The notes under the pieces: model-generated
The model's input: the letters and a program-made list of their open reading frames with translations, nothing else
Databases searched by the model: none
Told to the model about the DNA's origin: nothing
Translations under genes and position numbers: made by a program
Origin: Thiomonas sp. X19
GTDB taxonomy: Bacteria; Pseudomonadota; Gammaproteobacteria; Burkholderiales; Burkholderiaceae_C
Assembly (NCBI RefSeq): GCF_900089495.1
Contig: NZ_LT605203.1
Location: 3,568,179-3,632,178 of the forward strand
Reading direction: 5' to 3'
DNA: 64,000 nucleotides
Shown here: in pieces, positions 6,221-19,295 of the stretch
How the letters are laid out: the number at the start of each line of letters is the position of its first letter
Numbering within the stretch: the stretch's first letter is position 1

Positions 6221-7813
6221 TCACTCCCACTCGATCGTCGCCGGTGGTTTGGAGGAGACGTCGTACGTCACGCGGTTGATGCCGCGCACTTCGTTGATGA
6301 TGCGGCTGGACACTTTTTTCAGCAGGGCGTAGGGAAGCTCGGCCCAGTCGGCGGTCATGAAGTCGCTGGTCTGCACCGCGCGCAGCGCAACCACGTAGTC
6401 GTAGGTGCGTCCGTCGCCCATCACGCCAACGCTCTTGATGGGTAGGAACACGGCAAAGGCCTGGCTGGTGAGGTCGTACCAGCTCTTGCCCGTGGCCTCG
6501 TCCTTGAAGGCGCGCAGTTCCTCGATGAAGATGGCATCGGCGCGGCGCAGCAGGTCGGCGTACTGGGGCTTGACCTCGCCGAGAATGCGCACGCCCAGGC
6601 CGGGGCCGGGGAAGGGATGGCGATACACCATCTCGGGCGGCAGACCCAGCGCCACGCCGAGCTCGCGCACCTCGTCCTTGAACAACTCGCGCAGCGGCTC
6701 CAGCAGCTTGAGGCCGAGCGTTTGCGGCAGCCCGCCGACGTTGTGGTGGCTCTTGATGGTGGTGGCCTTCTTGGTCTTGGCGCCACCGGACTCGATCACG
6801 TCCGGGTAAATAGTGCCTTGCGCCAGCCATTTGGCATTCACCAGCTTTTTCGCCTCGCGCTGAAAGACTTCGACGAACTCGCGGCCGATGATCTTGCGCT
6901 TCTGTTCCGGGTCCTGCACCCCTGCCAAGGCGCCGAGAAATTCTGCACTCGCATCCACGTGCACGACCTTGGCATGCAAGCGCCCGGCGAACATCTCCAT
7001 GACCAATTGCGCTTCGTTCAGGCGCAGCAGGCCGTGGTCGACGAACACGCAGGTGAGCTGGTCGCCGATGGCGCGGTGGATCAGCGCCGCGGCCACGCTG
7101 GAATCGACCCCGCCGGAGAGCCCAAGGATGATCTCCTCCTCGCCAACCTGCTCGCGGATGCGGGCCACGGCTTCGGCGATGTAGTCACCCATGATCCAGT
7201 CACCCCTGCAGCCGCAAATCCCGCGCACGAAGCGCGTGAGGATGGCCTTGCCCTGCACGGTGTGCGTCACCTCGGGATGAAACTGCACGGCGTAGTAGCC
7301 GCGCGCCTCGTCGGCCATGCCGGCAATCGGGCAGCTTGGCGTGGACGCCATCAGTTTGAAACCTGGTGGCAGCGCCGTGACCTTGTCGCCATGGCTCATC
7401 CAGACCTTGAGCATGCCGTGGCCTTCGGGCGTGCTGAAATCTTCGATGCCATCGAACAAACGGGCATGGCCATGCGCCCGTACCTCGGCGTAGCCGAACT
7501 CACGGTGGACAGAGGCCTCGACCTGTCCACCCAACTGTTCGGTCATCGTGAACATGCCGTAGCAAATACCTAGCACCGGCACGCCCACCTCCCAAACCGC
7601 CTGCGGTGCGCGCAGCTCGTGGTCCTCATAGGTGCTGGCGTGGCTGCCTGAGAGGATGATGCCCTTGAGCCCCTTTTGCGCCATCTCGCGGATGAAGGCG
7701 TCGCCCACATCGTTCGGGTGGATTTCGCAGTACACATGCGCTTCGCGCACGCGGCGGGCAATAAGCTGAGTCACCTGGGAACCGAAGTCCAGGATCAGGA
7801 TGGTGTCGTGCAT
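6221..7813 (-). CDS. guaA: GMP synthase (glutamine-hydrolysing)
   Basis: GuaA converts XMP to GMP using glutamine and ATP. The 530-residue protein starts [13 protein letters not shown] at the ATG 7811-7813; the frame is open further upstream but without homology. The class I glutaminase domain has the nucleophile Cys84 (GICYGMF) and His179/Glu181 (FHPE). The ATP pyrophosphatase domain has the PP-loop SGGVDSS at 233-239. The C-terminal dimer domain ends ATIEWE. It is 64 bases downstream of guaB, in the common guaBA operon order. Its 3' end borders the integrase remnant, and the C-terminus is intact. Confidence 0.97.
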   Translation of the reverse strand: MHDTILILDFGSQVTQLIARRVREAHVYCEIHPNDVGDAFIREMAQKGLKGIILSGSHASTYEDHELRAPQAVWEVGVPVLGICYGMFTMTEQLGGQVEASVHREFGYAEVRAHGHARLFDGIEDFSTPEGHGMLKVWMSHGDKVTALPPGFKLMASTPSCPIAGMADEARGYYAVQFHPEVTHTVQGKAILTRFVRGICGCRGDWIMGDYIAEAVARIREQVGEEEIILGLSGGVDSSVAAALIHRAIGDQLTCVFVDHGLLRLNEAQLVMEMFAGRLHAKVVHVDASAEFLGALAGVQDPEQKRKIIGREFVEVFQREAKKLVNAKWLAQGTIYPDVIESGGAKTKKATTIKSHHNVGGLPQTLGLKLLEPLRELFKDEVRELGVALGLPPEMVYRHPFPGPGLGVRILGEVKPQYADLLRRADAIFIEELRAFKDEATGKSWYDLTSQAFAVFLPIKSVGVMGDGRTYDYVVALRAVQTSDFMTADWAELPYALLKKVSSRIINEVRGINRVTYDVSSKPPATIEWE

Positions 7814-7877
7814 GAAGGCGGGTTCAAGTGCAATGAGGCCATGGCGGAATGGCGATCGCCGCCACTCCGCCCCTGTG

Positions 7878-10092
<2,215 letters not shown>

Positions 10093-10191
10093 GAGCGCCA
10101 TGACGCCCGCTCGCTTGCCGCCGGAGCGAGCAGCATCGGTTGTTTTTATCTTGGCCCGCCGCCTGTTTCAGCGCGCATCTTGGGCGGTGAT

Positions 10192-11163
10192 TCAGCCTGT
10201 TGCAGCAGCCAGTTCCAGCATCAGGCGGATGCGAATCTTGATGGCGTTCAAGCCGTCGAAGTCACCTCCAGACAAAGCTCCCACGCGCGAGGCGTAAGCC
10301 ACCCTGATGCCGGCTGCCTCGGCCTCGTCGAGGGCAGTTTGCAGCTGCTCATGCACCGTGCCGCTGCCCGTTCCCAGCACCACCAAACCCGCCAGCTTGT
10401 GGCTTGGATCGCCGCTTTGCGATGCCTGCATCAAGGCCCGCACCACCGCGCCGTCTGCGCCCGCATGGCTATGCACCAACTCCACGCGGGGCCAGCTTCC
10501 CCTTGGGGGTTGCCATGGTGTCTGCGGCAACGGGCCTGGCGGTTGCGACGGCAGCTGGCGCGTGATCTGCACGCCCTGCACGCCGACGAAACCGAGCGGG
10601 CCGCGTTCGCCGGACGAGAACGCATCCACCGCCGTCGGCTGTGCTTTGCTCACATCGCAAGCGCTATGAATGCGCCCATGCAGCACGCAGACCACGCCAA
10701 GCCCTCGTGCCTGCAGGCACGCGGCGACTTGCACCGCGTCGTACAGATTGCGCGGCCCGTCGGCCGAGAGCGCCGTGGCGGGCCGCATCGCTGCGGTCAA
10801 GACCACAGGCTTGCCAGCCGGCAGCACGCAATGCAGGAAGTAGGCGGTTTCCTCCAGCGTGTCGCTGCCATGGGTGACGACGCAGCCGGCCACGTCACCC
10901 TGCTGCAACCCGTCGCGGATGCGGCCGGCGAGTTGCACCCAGACGGCAGCGCCCATGTCCTTGCTGTCGATGCTCGCGATTTGCTCGGCCTGCAAGTTCG
11001 CAAGTTGCTCGATGCCGGGTGCGGCAGCAACAAGAGCGGCGATATCGAGCGCGCCGGCCCGGTAGCCAGCCTGTGCCGGATGCGCCGTGGAGACCCCGGC
11101 GATGGTGCCTCCGGTACCGAGCACGAGAACTTTGGGCAGGGAAATATCGATTTTTGATTGCAT
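10192..11163 (-). CDS. L-asparaginase-family protein
   Basis: The 323-residue protein would hydrolyse asparagine to aspartate and ammonia. The first catalytic motif VLGTGGTIAG has Thr20. The second, VVTHGSDTLEET, has Ser100-Asp101 where most family members have Thr-Asp. The AAMRP...SADGPRN block is present. The Lys expected shortly after it (position 162 in E. coli AnsB) is not obvious; the local residues read AACLQARG. There is no signal peptide. The start MQSKIDIS at 11163 was chosen because the longer frame lacks homology. The gene is divergent from lexA, with the SOS box 29 bases upstream of this start. Family membership is firm; activity less so. Confidence 0.85.
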   Translation of the reverse strand: MQSKIDISLPKVLVLGTGGTIAGVSTAHPAQAGYRAGALDIAALVAAAPGIEQLANLQAEQIASIDSKDMGAAVWVQLAGRIRDGLQQGDVAGCVVTHGSDTLEETAYFLHCVLPAGKPVVLTAAMRPATALSADGPRNLYDAVQVAACLQARGLGVVCVLHGRIHSACDVSKAQPTAVDAFSSGERGPLGFVGVQGVQITRQLPSQPPGPLPQTPWQPPRGSWPRVELVHSHAGADGAVVRALMQASQSGDPSHKLAGLVVLGTGSGTVHEQLQTALDEAEAAGIRVAYASRVGALSGGDFDGLNAIKIRIRLMLELAAATG

Positions 11164-11191
11164 GCGATGATGATCTGGATAAAAATACAGG

Positions 11192-11207
11192 CTGTTGATG
11201 ATGACAG
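11192..11207 (+). promoter_or_regulatory. LexA-binding SOS box
   Basis: CTGT-N8-ACAG, a perfect match to the proteobacterial LexA operator, lies between the asparaginase gene and lexA. It overlaps a plausible -35 (TTGATG 11195-11200) whose -10 (TAATAT 11217-11222) is 16 bases on. LexA bound here would block its own transcription, the classic autoregulation. The same site may affect the divergent gene. Confidence 0.85.
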
Positions 11208-11300
11208 TATCCGGCTTAATATTCTGGCCCAGCCTCGAAGCCCAGCCCAGGGGCAAGCACCTTGGATTGGTCCTTTGACTGGCTTGAGAGAGGAAGCACC

Positions 11301-11972
11301 ATGCCGACACCCAGCACCAAGCTTACTGCGCGTCAGGGAGAAATCCTCACGCTCATTTCCAAGGCCATCGAGCGCACCGGCTACCCGCCCACGCGCGCCG
11401 AAATTGCCGCCGAACTGGGCTTTCGTTCGGCCAACGCCGCGGAAGATCATCTGCACGCCCTGGCGCGCAAGGGCATGATCGAACTCTCTCCGGGTACGTC
11501 GCGCGGCATTCGGCTCACCAGCACCGCCAGGCAAACGGTGCGGCCGGCAACCTGCCGCCCGCTCGCGCGAGCCTTGCCCGGCATGGAACAACTCATGCTG
11601 CCGCTCATCGGCCGCGTGGCTGCCGGCAGCCCCATCCTGGCGCAGGAACATATCGAGCAGACCATCGGGGTCGAGGCCCAGATGTTTGCATCCCGGCCTG
11701 ACTATCTGCTCAAGGTCAAAGGCATGAGCATGCAGGGCGCCGGCATTCTGGATGGCGACCTGCTGGCGGTGAAACAGACGCAGGACGTGCGCAGCGGCCA
11801 GATTGTCGTGGCGAGGTTGGGAGATGAGGTCACGGTCAAGCGCCTGCAGCGCAAATCCGGGCACATTGAACTGCTCCCCGAAAACCCGGATTTCGCGCCC
11901 ATCCTGGTGCAAGCAGATCAGGTTTTCGCGATCGAGGGTCTGGCCGTCGGCCTGATTCGCAACGGCTTTTGA
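11301..11972 (+). CDS. lexA: LexA repressor
   Basis: LexA represses SOS genes and cleaves itself when RecA is activated. The protein is 223 residues. The winged-helix DNA-binding domain is at 5-70 ([27 protein letters not shown]). The Ala108-Gly109 cleavage bond is in RVAAGSP. The Ser143 (GMSMQGAGI) / Lys158 (LLAVKQ) catalytic dyad is present. The start at ATG 11301 has an AGAGGAAG ribosome binding site; an ATG at 11262 in frame adds a non-homologous leader. The preceding SOS box supports autoregulation. It converges with rraA. Confidence 0.96.
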   Translation: MPTPSTKLTARQGEILTLISKAIERTGYPPTRAEIAAELGFRSANAAEDHLHALARKGMIELSPGTSRGIRLTSTARQTVRPATCRPLARALPGMEQLMLPLIGRVAAGSPILAQEHIEQTIGVEAQMFASRPDYLLKVKGMSMQGAGILDGDLLAVKQTQDVRSGQIVVARLGDEVTVKRLQRKSGHIELLPENPDFAPILVQADQVFAIEGLAVGLIRNGF

Positions 11973-12028
11973 CCCAGCCTTGAAGGCTCGCAAACAACGC
12001 TCTTGGTGGGTAGCGTCGTTCGGGGCGC

Positions 12029-12559
12029 TTATTCGTCAGCGGAGCCTGATCTGGGGCCCATGTGCAGCGGCTCGGCGCTGACCAGCATGCCGTCGGCGTC
12101 GGCATAGAGCCAATCGCCAGGCCGCACCGAGACGCCCTGAATCCGAACCGCGAGGTCGCGCTGACCAGCGCCCTGTTTGCGCGGCGGCATCGGCATGGTT
12201 GCCAAGGCACGTACGCCAACCGGCGCTGCGGCGATTTCGGCGACATCGCGAACACAGCCGTCGATCACCACGCCAGCCCAGCCACTCCGCGCCGCCAGCG
12301 CGGCAAGATTGCCGCCAAACAGCGCGTGCCGCATCGAGCCGCCGCCATCCACCACCAGCACCCGTGCCAGACCGGCGCCCTCCAGCGCGGCGCGAACCAG
12401 GCTGTTGTCTTCAAAACACTGCACGGTGCTGACTTGGCCGTGAAAGGACTGCAAGCGGCCAAAGTTCCTGAACTGCGGCGGCAAAACCCGAACCAAGCCC
12501 GTGGCGATCGCCTCCAAATGCTGATCGCAAAAATCGCAGGTTGAAATCAACGATTGCAT
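12029..12559 (-). CDS. rraA: RraA-family protein (RNase E inhibitor / HMG aldolase-like)
   Basis: The 176-residue protein matches RraA: STCDFCDQH near the N-terminus, FRNFGRLQSFHGQV, VDGGGSMRHALFGGNLA, WAGVVIDGCVRD and WLYADADGMLV. The GNLA..(x)..GCVRD residues line the metal/pyruvate site shared with HMG/CHA aldolases. In E. coli RraA inhibits RNase E, while many environmental relatives are aldolases, so the role here is open. The start at ATG 12557-12559 has GAGGAG 8 bases upstream; an earlier in-frame ATG at 12574 is less well placed. The 190 bases up to ctaG hold no gene. Confidence 0.9.
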   Translation of the reverse strand: MQSLISTCDFCDQHLEAIATGLVRVLPPQFRNFGRLQSFHGQVSTVQCFEDNSLVRAALEGAGLARVLVVDGGGSMRHALFGGNLAALAARSGWAGVVIDGCVRDVAEIAAAPVGVRALATMPMPPRKQGAGQRDLAVRIQGVSVRPGDWLYADADGMLVSAEPLHMGPRSGSADE

Positions 12560-12748
12560 GATGTTGCTCCTCATGGTTGAAAGCCCCGCTTGCAGGCTTG
12601 TCTTGGCTTCACATTGAAACTGCAAACAGTGCAGCCGCGCATGCTTGAGATCAAGCCGCTCGTCCTAAATAGGGCGGGTTGTGAACAGCTTGTCACTCGG
12701 TGGTGTATGCCGACGGCGTTATCCTTGCGCCCTGACGTTTGAACCCTG

Positions 12749-13651
12749 ATGACTCTTTTCATGAGTTCCTTGCTGCACTGGCTCCACCCCTGGTATCCAT
12801 CCTGGCCGATGGCGCTTTTCCTGCTGGGCGGTGCTGTGCTTTACCTGCGCGGCACACTCAAGCAACACACGCCCTGGTGGCGGCAAATGTGGTTCTGGCT
12901 GGGCTGGCTGCTCACGTACCAGGGGCTGCAGACCCAGTGGGACTACTACGCCGAGCATCAGTTCTTTCTGCACATGCTGCAGCAGATGGCGCTGCACGAT
13001 CTCGGCCCCTTGCTGGTGATGCTTGCCTGGCCCGGGCCCACCTGGCGGGCGGGAATCCCGGCGCGCTGGCGCAGTCGTTATCTGGTGCCCCTGATGCGCA
13101 CCACGCCGATGCGGGGCCTGACCGATTTCGTGCTCAACCCCTGGATTGCCGGCGCGCTGTTCTCCGGGCTGGTCGTGTTCTGGCTGGTGCCCTTCATCCA
13201 TGTGGGCGTGATGCTCAACACCACGGTGTACCAGTTGATGAACTGGACCATGGTGTTCGATGGACTGTTGTTCTGGTGGCTGGTGCTCGACCCAAGGCCT
13301 GCGCCACCGGCGCATATGCGACCGGGCGGGCGCATTTTCCTGCCCATCGTCGCCATGGTCCCGCAAATGATCCTGGGCGCCGTGCTGGCGCTGACCAGTA
13401 CCGACTGGTATCCCATCTACACCCTGTGCGGCCGGGCGATATCGGGCATCGACCCGTTGACGGATCAGCATCTCGGCGGCTTGATCCTGTGGATTCCGGC
13501 CTCCGGCATCAACGTCATTGCCGCCATGGTGGCCTTGCGGAACTGGATGCGATTGTCGGAACGCGGCCGCTTGCCGGAACCGTCACGCCAAGCTGCTGCA
13601 CAAAACTCCCCCGATCCCCATCCCGAGCCCAGGCCCAGACCCGCGGGCTGA
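12749..13651 (+). CDS. ctaG: Cytochrome c oxidase assembly protein CtaG (Caa3_CtaG type)
   Basis: This is a 300-residue inner-membrane protein with about seven hydrophobic segments (first about residues 16-38, then 46-60, 80-94, 125-145 and onward). Family marks are WDYYAEHQFFLHMLQQMALHDL, 'LHMLQ..LLHD'-like histidines, and NTTVYQLMNWTMVFDGLLFW. Proteins of this type help assemble the copper site of haem-copper oxidases. The polar Pro-rich tail (from about 280) is cytoplasmic or periplasmic and poorly conserved. It converges on a Sco copper chaperone at 13705, which fits a shared role in oxidase maturation. Confidence 0.88.
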   Translation: MTLFMSSLLHWLHPWYPSWPMALFLLGGAVLYLRGTLKQHTPWWRQMWFWLGWLLTYQGLQTQWDYYAEHQFFLHMLQQMALHDLGPLLVMLAWPGPTWRAGIPARWRSRYLVPLMRTTPMRGLTDFVLNPWIAGALFSGLVVFWLVPFIHVGVMLNTTVYQLMNWTMVFDGLLFWWLVLDPRPAPPAHMRPGGRIFLPIVAMVPQMILGAVLALTSTDWYPIYTLCGRAISGIDPLTDQHLGGLILWIPASGINVIAAMVALRNWMRLSERGRLPEPSRQAAAQNSPDPHPEPRPRPAG

Positions 13652-13704
13652 AGCCGATGGATTGCAGCCGCCGACATCAACAAGAGCCACCGCCTGGCCT
13701 CGGC

Positions 13705-14307
13705 TCAATCGGCTAGCAGCTGTTTGACGTCGTGCACGATGGACGGCACGGGAGAGAGGTCCGAGCCAATCAAGATGCCACGTCCATCCTTGCTGAAGAC
13801 ATAGATGGCGGCGCTGTGGTCAACCACGTAATTGCCGGACTTGTCCTTCTTGCCCAGCCGGTAGGCAACGTGGTAGCGCTTGGCCACATCCTGAATTTCC
13901 TGCGGCGTCCCCGTCAGGCCAATGGCTTGCGGACTGAATGCCTGGGTATAAGCACGCAGAATGGGGAGCGTGTCACGGACCGGGTCGACCGAGACCATCA
14001 GGATTTGCACATCCTTGCCCTGCGGTCCCAGTTCCTTGACCGCCTCGGCCAGATGCGACATGGTCAAGGGGCAAACATCCGGGCAATGGGTGTAGCCGAA
14101 ATACAGGATGACCACCTTGCCTTTGTAGTCGGCGGCCGTCACCTTTTGCCCCGTGTCCGAGGTCAGGTTGAACTTCAAGTTGGCCAATACGGCGCTGACA
14201 TTGTCGAGATCCCAATGCTGCTTTTGGCCGCAAGCCGCAAGTGTGGTGACCAAGGCCAGCGCACCAGCGGCCAGGAGGAGGGTTCTGCGTCGTGCATTCA
14301 AGTTCAT
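13705..14307 (-). CDS. SCO1/SenC copper chaperone lipoprotein
   Basis: The 200-residue thioredoxin-fold protein delivers copper to cytochrome oxidase CuA. The N-terminal signal (RRRTLLLAAGALALVTTLAAC) ends in a lipobox LAAC, so it is probably lipid-anchored in the periplasm. The metal motif CPDVCP follows YFGYTH, and the distal His is in VDHSAAIYVF. The start is the ATG 14305-14307; a TTG 12 bases upstream is in frame. It lies next to ctaG (convergent), consistent with oxidase biogenesis. The region between it and clpB carries two strong hairpins. Confidence 0.93.
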   Translation of the reverse strand: MNLNARRRTLLLAAGALALVTTLAACGQKQHWDLDNVSAVLANLKFNLTSDTGQKVTAADYKGKVVILYFGYTHCPDVCPLTMSHLAEAVKELGPQGKDVQILMVSVDPVRDTLPILRAYTQAFSPQAIGLTGTPQEIQDVAKRYHVAYRLGKKDKSGNYVVDHSAAIYVFSKDGRGILIGSDLSPVPSIVHDVKQLLAD

Positions 14308-14356
14308 ACTGCAAGCCAAGTGGAAGTTTCGGCCATCATCGTAACCGCTTGAAACG

Positions 14357-14393
14357 GGGCCGAGAGGCCATATTGCTCTGCGCCTCTCGGCCC
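14357..14393. terminator. 12-bp perfect hairpin upstream of sco
   Basis: GGGCCGAGAGGC (14357-14368) pairs exactly with 14382-14393 across a 13-base loop. There is no T-run. It lies between clpB and sco, both on the minus strand, and may be a second transcript-end structure or a leader hairpin of sco. Confidence 0.4.
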
Positions 14394-14484
14394 TGCACAG
14401 CCTGAAGTGGGCGGGCCTTTGCTCTGCGGATGCGGCAGCGCAGGCACATGAGAGACAGGACGCAACGCAAAAGGTTCCGATTAC

Positions 14485-14520
14485 CGGGCGTGGCCTTGCG
14501 CGCCGGCAAGGCCACGCCCG
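14485..14520 (-). terminator. 15-bp perfect hairpin just after clpB
   Basis: CGGGCGTGGCCTTGC (14485-14499) pairs perfectly with 14506-14520 around a 6-base GC loop. It starts 6 bases after the clpB stop on the transcribed strand. It is very stable but has no clear T-run. It is probably the clpB transcript end or a 3'-protecting structure. Confidence 0.6.
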
Positions 14521-14526
14521 AAGGCT

Positions 14527-17124
<2,598 letters not shown>

Positions 17125-17151
17125 GGGTCACTCCATTTTGACTACCACAGG

Positions 17152-17180
17152 AGATGCGGCTGGATACTTGCATTTTCAAG
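17152..17180 (-). promoter_or_regulatory. Sigma-32-type heat-shock promoter of clpB
   Basis: On the minus strand CTTGAAA (17174-17180) is followed after 14 bases by CCGCATCT (17152-17159). The RpoH consensus is CTTGAAA-N11-16-CCCCATNT, so there is one mismatch. The spacing to the clpB start is 27 bases, which is normal for a short leader. Confidence 0.75.
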
Positions 17181-17379
17181 TCGAAGTCATCGTCTGATCT
17201 TGATCTGGATGAAACCCCGTCTGCGGTTTACACGTCATACTGCGCTTGTCAGGTATTGCCGCGGCGCGCGCCATTCCGACGCAACTCGCTTGCAATGCAG
17301 CATTTCGCCCATATGCTGTAGGTAAATACTGCTGCACCGATTCGCAATTCAACCCCCAGCAACCCAAAGGAGAATGACC

Positions 17380-17703
17380 ATGGCCAAGACCGCTGTGCAA
17401 ACCCCCGCCAACGTGACCGACAAGTTCGTCACCGACCTGAAGGAAGTTGCCGCCGATGCCGAGGAACTGCTCAAGCTCACAGCCGGCCAGGCGGGCGACA
17501 AGATTGCCGATGTGCGTGGGCGTTTGAGCGAGCGCTTGGGCACCGTGCGTGACCAGGTGGCGCAAATGGAGGCCGATGTGCTCGAAAAAGGCAAGGAAGT
17601 CGCCCGCGTCACCGATCAATATGTGCACGACAACCCTTGGACGTCGATTGGCGCCACCGCAGGCGTGGCCTTCCTGCTCGGCTTGCTAATCGGCCGCCGT
17701 TAA
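17380..17703 (+). CDS. DUF883 family protein (YqjD/ElaB-like, membrane-anchored)
   Basis: The protein is about 107 residues: a helical, amphipathic, charged body (DKFVTDLKEVAADAEELLKL, GRLSERLGTVRDQVAQME), then VHDNPWTSIGATAGVAFLLGLLIGRR, the hallmark C-terminal anchor of DUF883. In E. coli, YqjD binds ribosomes and the inner membrane in stationary phase. The start at 17380 was chosen because AGGAG lies 7 bases upstream; an ATG at 17374 is in frame but too close to it. It is the first gene of a three-gene yqjD-yqjE-yqjK-like operon. Confidence 0.85.
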   Translation: MAKTAVQTPANVTDKFVTDLKEVAADAEELLKLTAGQAGDKIADVRGRLSERLGTVRDQVAQMEADVLEKGKEVARVTDQYVHDNPWTSIGATAGVAFLLGLLIGRR

Positions 17704-17712
17704 AGTTTTTCC

Positions 17713-18096
17713 GTGGCCGATCATCCCGACATCGGCTGGAGCGGCAGCCTGCGCGCCCGGCTCGACAACCTGCTGGCCGCAGCGCAAACGCGGCTGGAAC
17801 TGCTCACGGTCGAGCTGCAGGAAGAAAAGCTGCGCCTCGCCCGCCTGTTGTTCATGACGGTGCTGGCAGCCTTGTTCCTGGGTTTCGCCGCCGTGTTCGC
17901 CGCGCTCTGGATCACCGTCGCCTTGTGGGACAGCCACCGGCTGCTCGCACTGGGCCTGTCCACCGGCCTGTTCGTGACCCTGGGCGTGGCCGCAGCCACC
18001 GTGGCGGCGCGCACCGTGGCCGCCGGCAGCCGCTTGTTCGCCGCGTCCATCAACGAATTGAACAAGGACCGCTCGGCCTTGGGACGCGAGCCATGA
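17713..18096 (+). CDS. YqjE-like membrane protein (phage-holin superfamily fold)
   Basis: The 127-residue protein has two transmembrane segments (about 46-70 and 78-100) after an amphipathic start: RLDNLLAAAQTRLELLTVELQEEKLRL. This matches the YqjE/holin-3-6 family of small inner-membrane proteins. Despite the family name there is no sign of a phage. The start is a GTG 9 bases after the previous stop. It is part of the yqjD-yqjE-yqjK-like operon; its function is not settled in any species known to me. Confidence 0.8.
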   Translation: MADHPDIGWSGSLRARLDNLLAAAQTRLELLTVELQEEKLRLARLLFMTVLAALFLGFAAVFAALWITVALWDSHRLLALGLSTGLFVTLGVAAATVAARTVAAGSRLFAASINELNKDRSALGREP

Positions 18097-18111
18097 CCAT
18101 CGAGCGCGCCC

Positions 18112-18474
18112 ATGAGCCCCGAGTCGGTTGAATTGCTGCTGCGCAAGCAGCGCCTGCAGCTCGTTGCCGCAGACCAGCGTCGTGGCTGCTTGGCCCTGGT
18201 CGATGATGTGGAGGCGGGCATGGACAAACTGGCCCGCCTGCAGACCAGCCTGCAAGGCTTGGGGCAGTCCATGCGGGAGCATGCGCCGGCGCTTGCCTTG
18301 GCTGGGCTGGCTGTGTTGGTCTGGCGCCCGCGTGGGGTGTTGCGCTGGGCGCGGCGCGGCTGGCTGCTATATCTCGGAACCCGCCGTTTGCGCAGCGTTT
18401 GGGGCGCTGCACTGGCAGCCGTAGGCAAGCTGCGTGGTGGGACCGAAGCCCGCTCTGCCGCAGAGCAAGCCTAG
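18112..18474 (+). CDS. YqjK-like small protein
   Basis: The 120-residue protein begins with a charged helix (SPESVELLLRKQRLQLVAADQR), followed by a possible single membrane segment (about residues 58-72) and a basic region (RPRGVLRWARRGWLL). It is third in the yqjD-yqjE-yqjK-like operon, 15 bases after yqjE. The assignment rests mostly on position and general shape, because the family is weakly conserved. It may assist the DUF883 anchor protein. Confidence 0.65.
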   Translation: MSPESVELLLRKQRLQLVAADQRRGCLALVDDVEAGMDKLARLQTSLQGLGQSMREHAPALALAGLAVLVWRPRGVLRWARRGWLLYLGTRRLRSVWGAALAAVGKLRGGTEARSAAEQA

Positions 18475-18497
18475 GGTCTCTGTTTGCCGCGTGGGAA

Positions 18498-19007
18498 TCA
18501 GCCGGCTGTGCTGTTGCTTGCCGTGATGCCCCAGCGCGCCAGCGCCGCATCGTCGGCCTCGCGGGCATCGACCCAATGTGCCCCGTCGGGGGTGGTTTCT
18601 TTCTTCCAGAACGGCGCCTGGGTCTTGAGGTAATCCATCAGGAAGGCACAAGCCTCGAACGCCGCATGGCGGTGAGCCGAAGCCACCACCACCAGCACGA
18701 TGGGGTCGCCCGGCTGCAGGGCGCCCACGCGGTGAATCACGGTTGTCGCCTGCAGGGACCAGCGCTGCTGCGCCTCTTGCACCATGTGCGCAATGCTGTG
18801 CTCGGTCATGCCGGGGTAATGTTCCAGCTCCAGCGCCTGCACAGCCTGTTCGCCCTGCCCGGCTAGAGCCGCGTTACGGTCGCGGCAAACACCTTCGAAA
18901 CAAGCCACGGCGCCGATGTCGGTGCGGCCCGAGCGCATGCGGCGCATTTCCTCGCCGGCGTCGAAGCACTCATTCTGGATACGGATGGTGGGGGTGAAGG
19001 CGGTCAT
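18498..19007 (-). CDS. moaE: Molybdopterin synthase catalytic subunit
   Basis: With MoaD this subunit turns cyclic pyranopterin monophosphate into molybdopterin. The 169-residue protein shows the family marks GAVACFEGVCRDRN, LELEHYPGMTE, VVVASAHRHAAFEACAFLMDYLKTQ and the catalytic region APFWKKE. It lies 22 bases downstream of moaD in a run moeA-moaD-moaE. The radical SAM enzyme MoaA and MoaC are not in this window, so they must be elsewhere. Confidence 0.95.
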   Translation of the reverse strand: MTAFTPTIRIQNECFDAGEEMRRMRSGRTDIGAVACFEGVCRDRNAALAGQGEQAVQALELEHYPGMTEHSIAHMVQEAQQRWSLQATTVIHRVGALQPGDPIVLVVVASAHRHAAFEACAFLMDYLKTQAPFWKKETTPDGAHWVDAREADDAALARWGITASNSTAG

Positions 19008-19029
19008 GGCTGTTCGGTGGCACGCAAGC

Positions 19030-19287
19030 TCAGCCGCCCGTCACCGGCGGAAAGAACGCCACCTCGCGTCCTGGAATCCAGGGCGATTCAGGCTCGGCCA
19101 TGATGTGGTCGCAAGCCATGCGCAGGGGCTTGTCCTGGCCAAGTGCGAAGGCGTGGCGGGAACTGCGCGCTGCCAGCCAGGCGCGCACCTCCGCCAGGGT
19201 GGTCAGGTTATCGGGCAGCTCCAGGGTCTCGCTGCCCAGACCGACGGCCTCGCGCACGCTGGCGAAATAACGGATGGTGGTTTGCAT
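19030..19287 (-). CDS. moaD: Molybdopterin synthase sulfur carrier subunit
   Basis: The 85-residue protein has a ubiquitin-like fold, with the expected start MQTTIRYFASVREAVG and the C-terminal FFPPVTGG. The terminal Gly-Gly is thiocarboxylated by MoeB-type enzymes and hands sulfur to MoaE. The ATG at 19287 was chosen; a TTG at 19299 overlapping the moeA stop is also in frame. It lies between moeA and moaE on the same strand. Confidence 0.93.
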   Translation of the reverse strand: MQTTIRYFASVREAVGLGSETLELPDNLTTLAEVRAWLAARSSRHAFALGQDKPLRMACDHIMAEPESPWIPGREVAFFPPVTGG

Positions 19288-19295
19288 GGTTGGAC

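Noticed and set aside
3545..6230. Second copy of the guaA 3' end marking the island's far boundary
   Set aside because: No second copy of the last 15 or so bases of guaA was seen in the accessory region to the left.
10109..10131. Terminator between the DUF4124 gene and the asparaginase gene
   Set aside because: A 7-bp stem (GCTCGCT/AGCGAGC) is followed by a T-run only after 10 further bases; too weak to call.
11973..12028. Terminator between lexA and rraA
   Set aside because: Only an imperfect 9-bp stem with no T-run; not convincing.
17713..18096. Phage holin as evidence of a prophage
   Set aside because: It is the YqjE-type chromosomal gene in a yqjD-yqjE-yqjK-like operon; no phage genes nearby.
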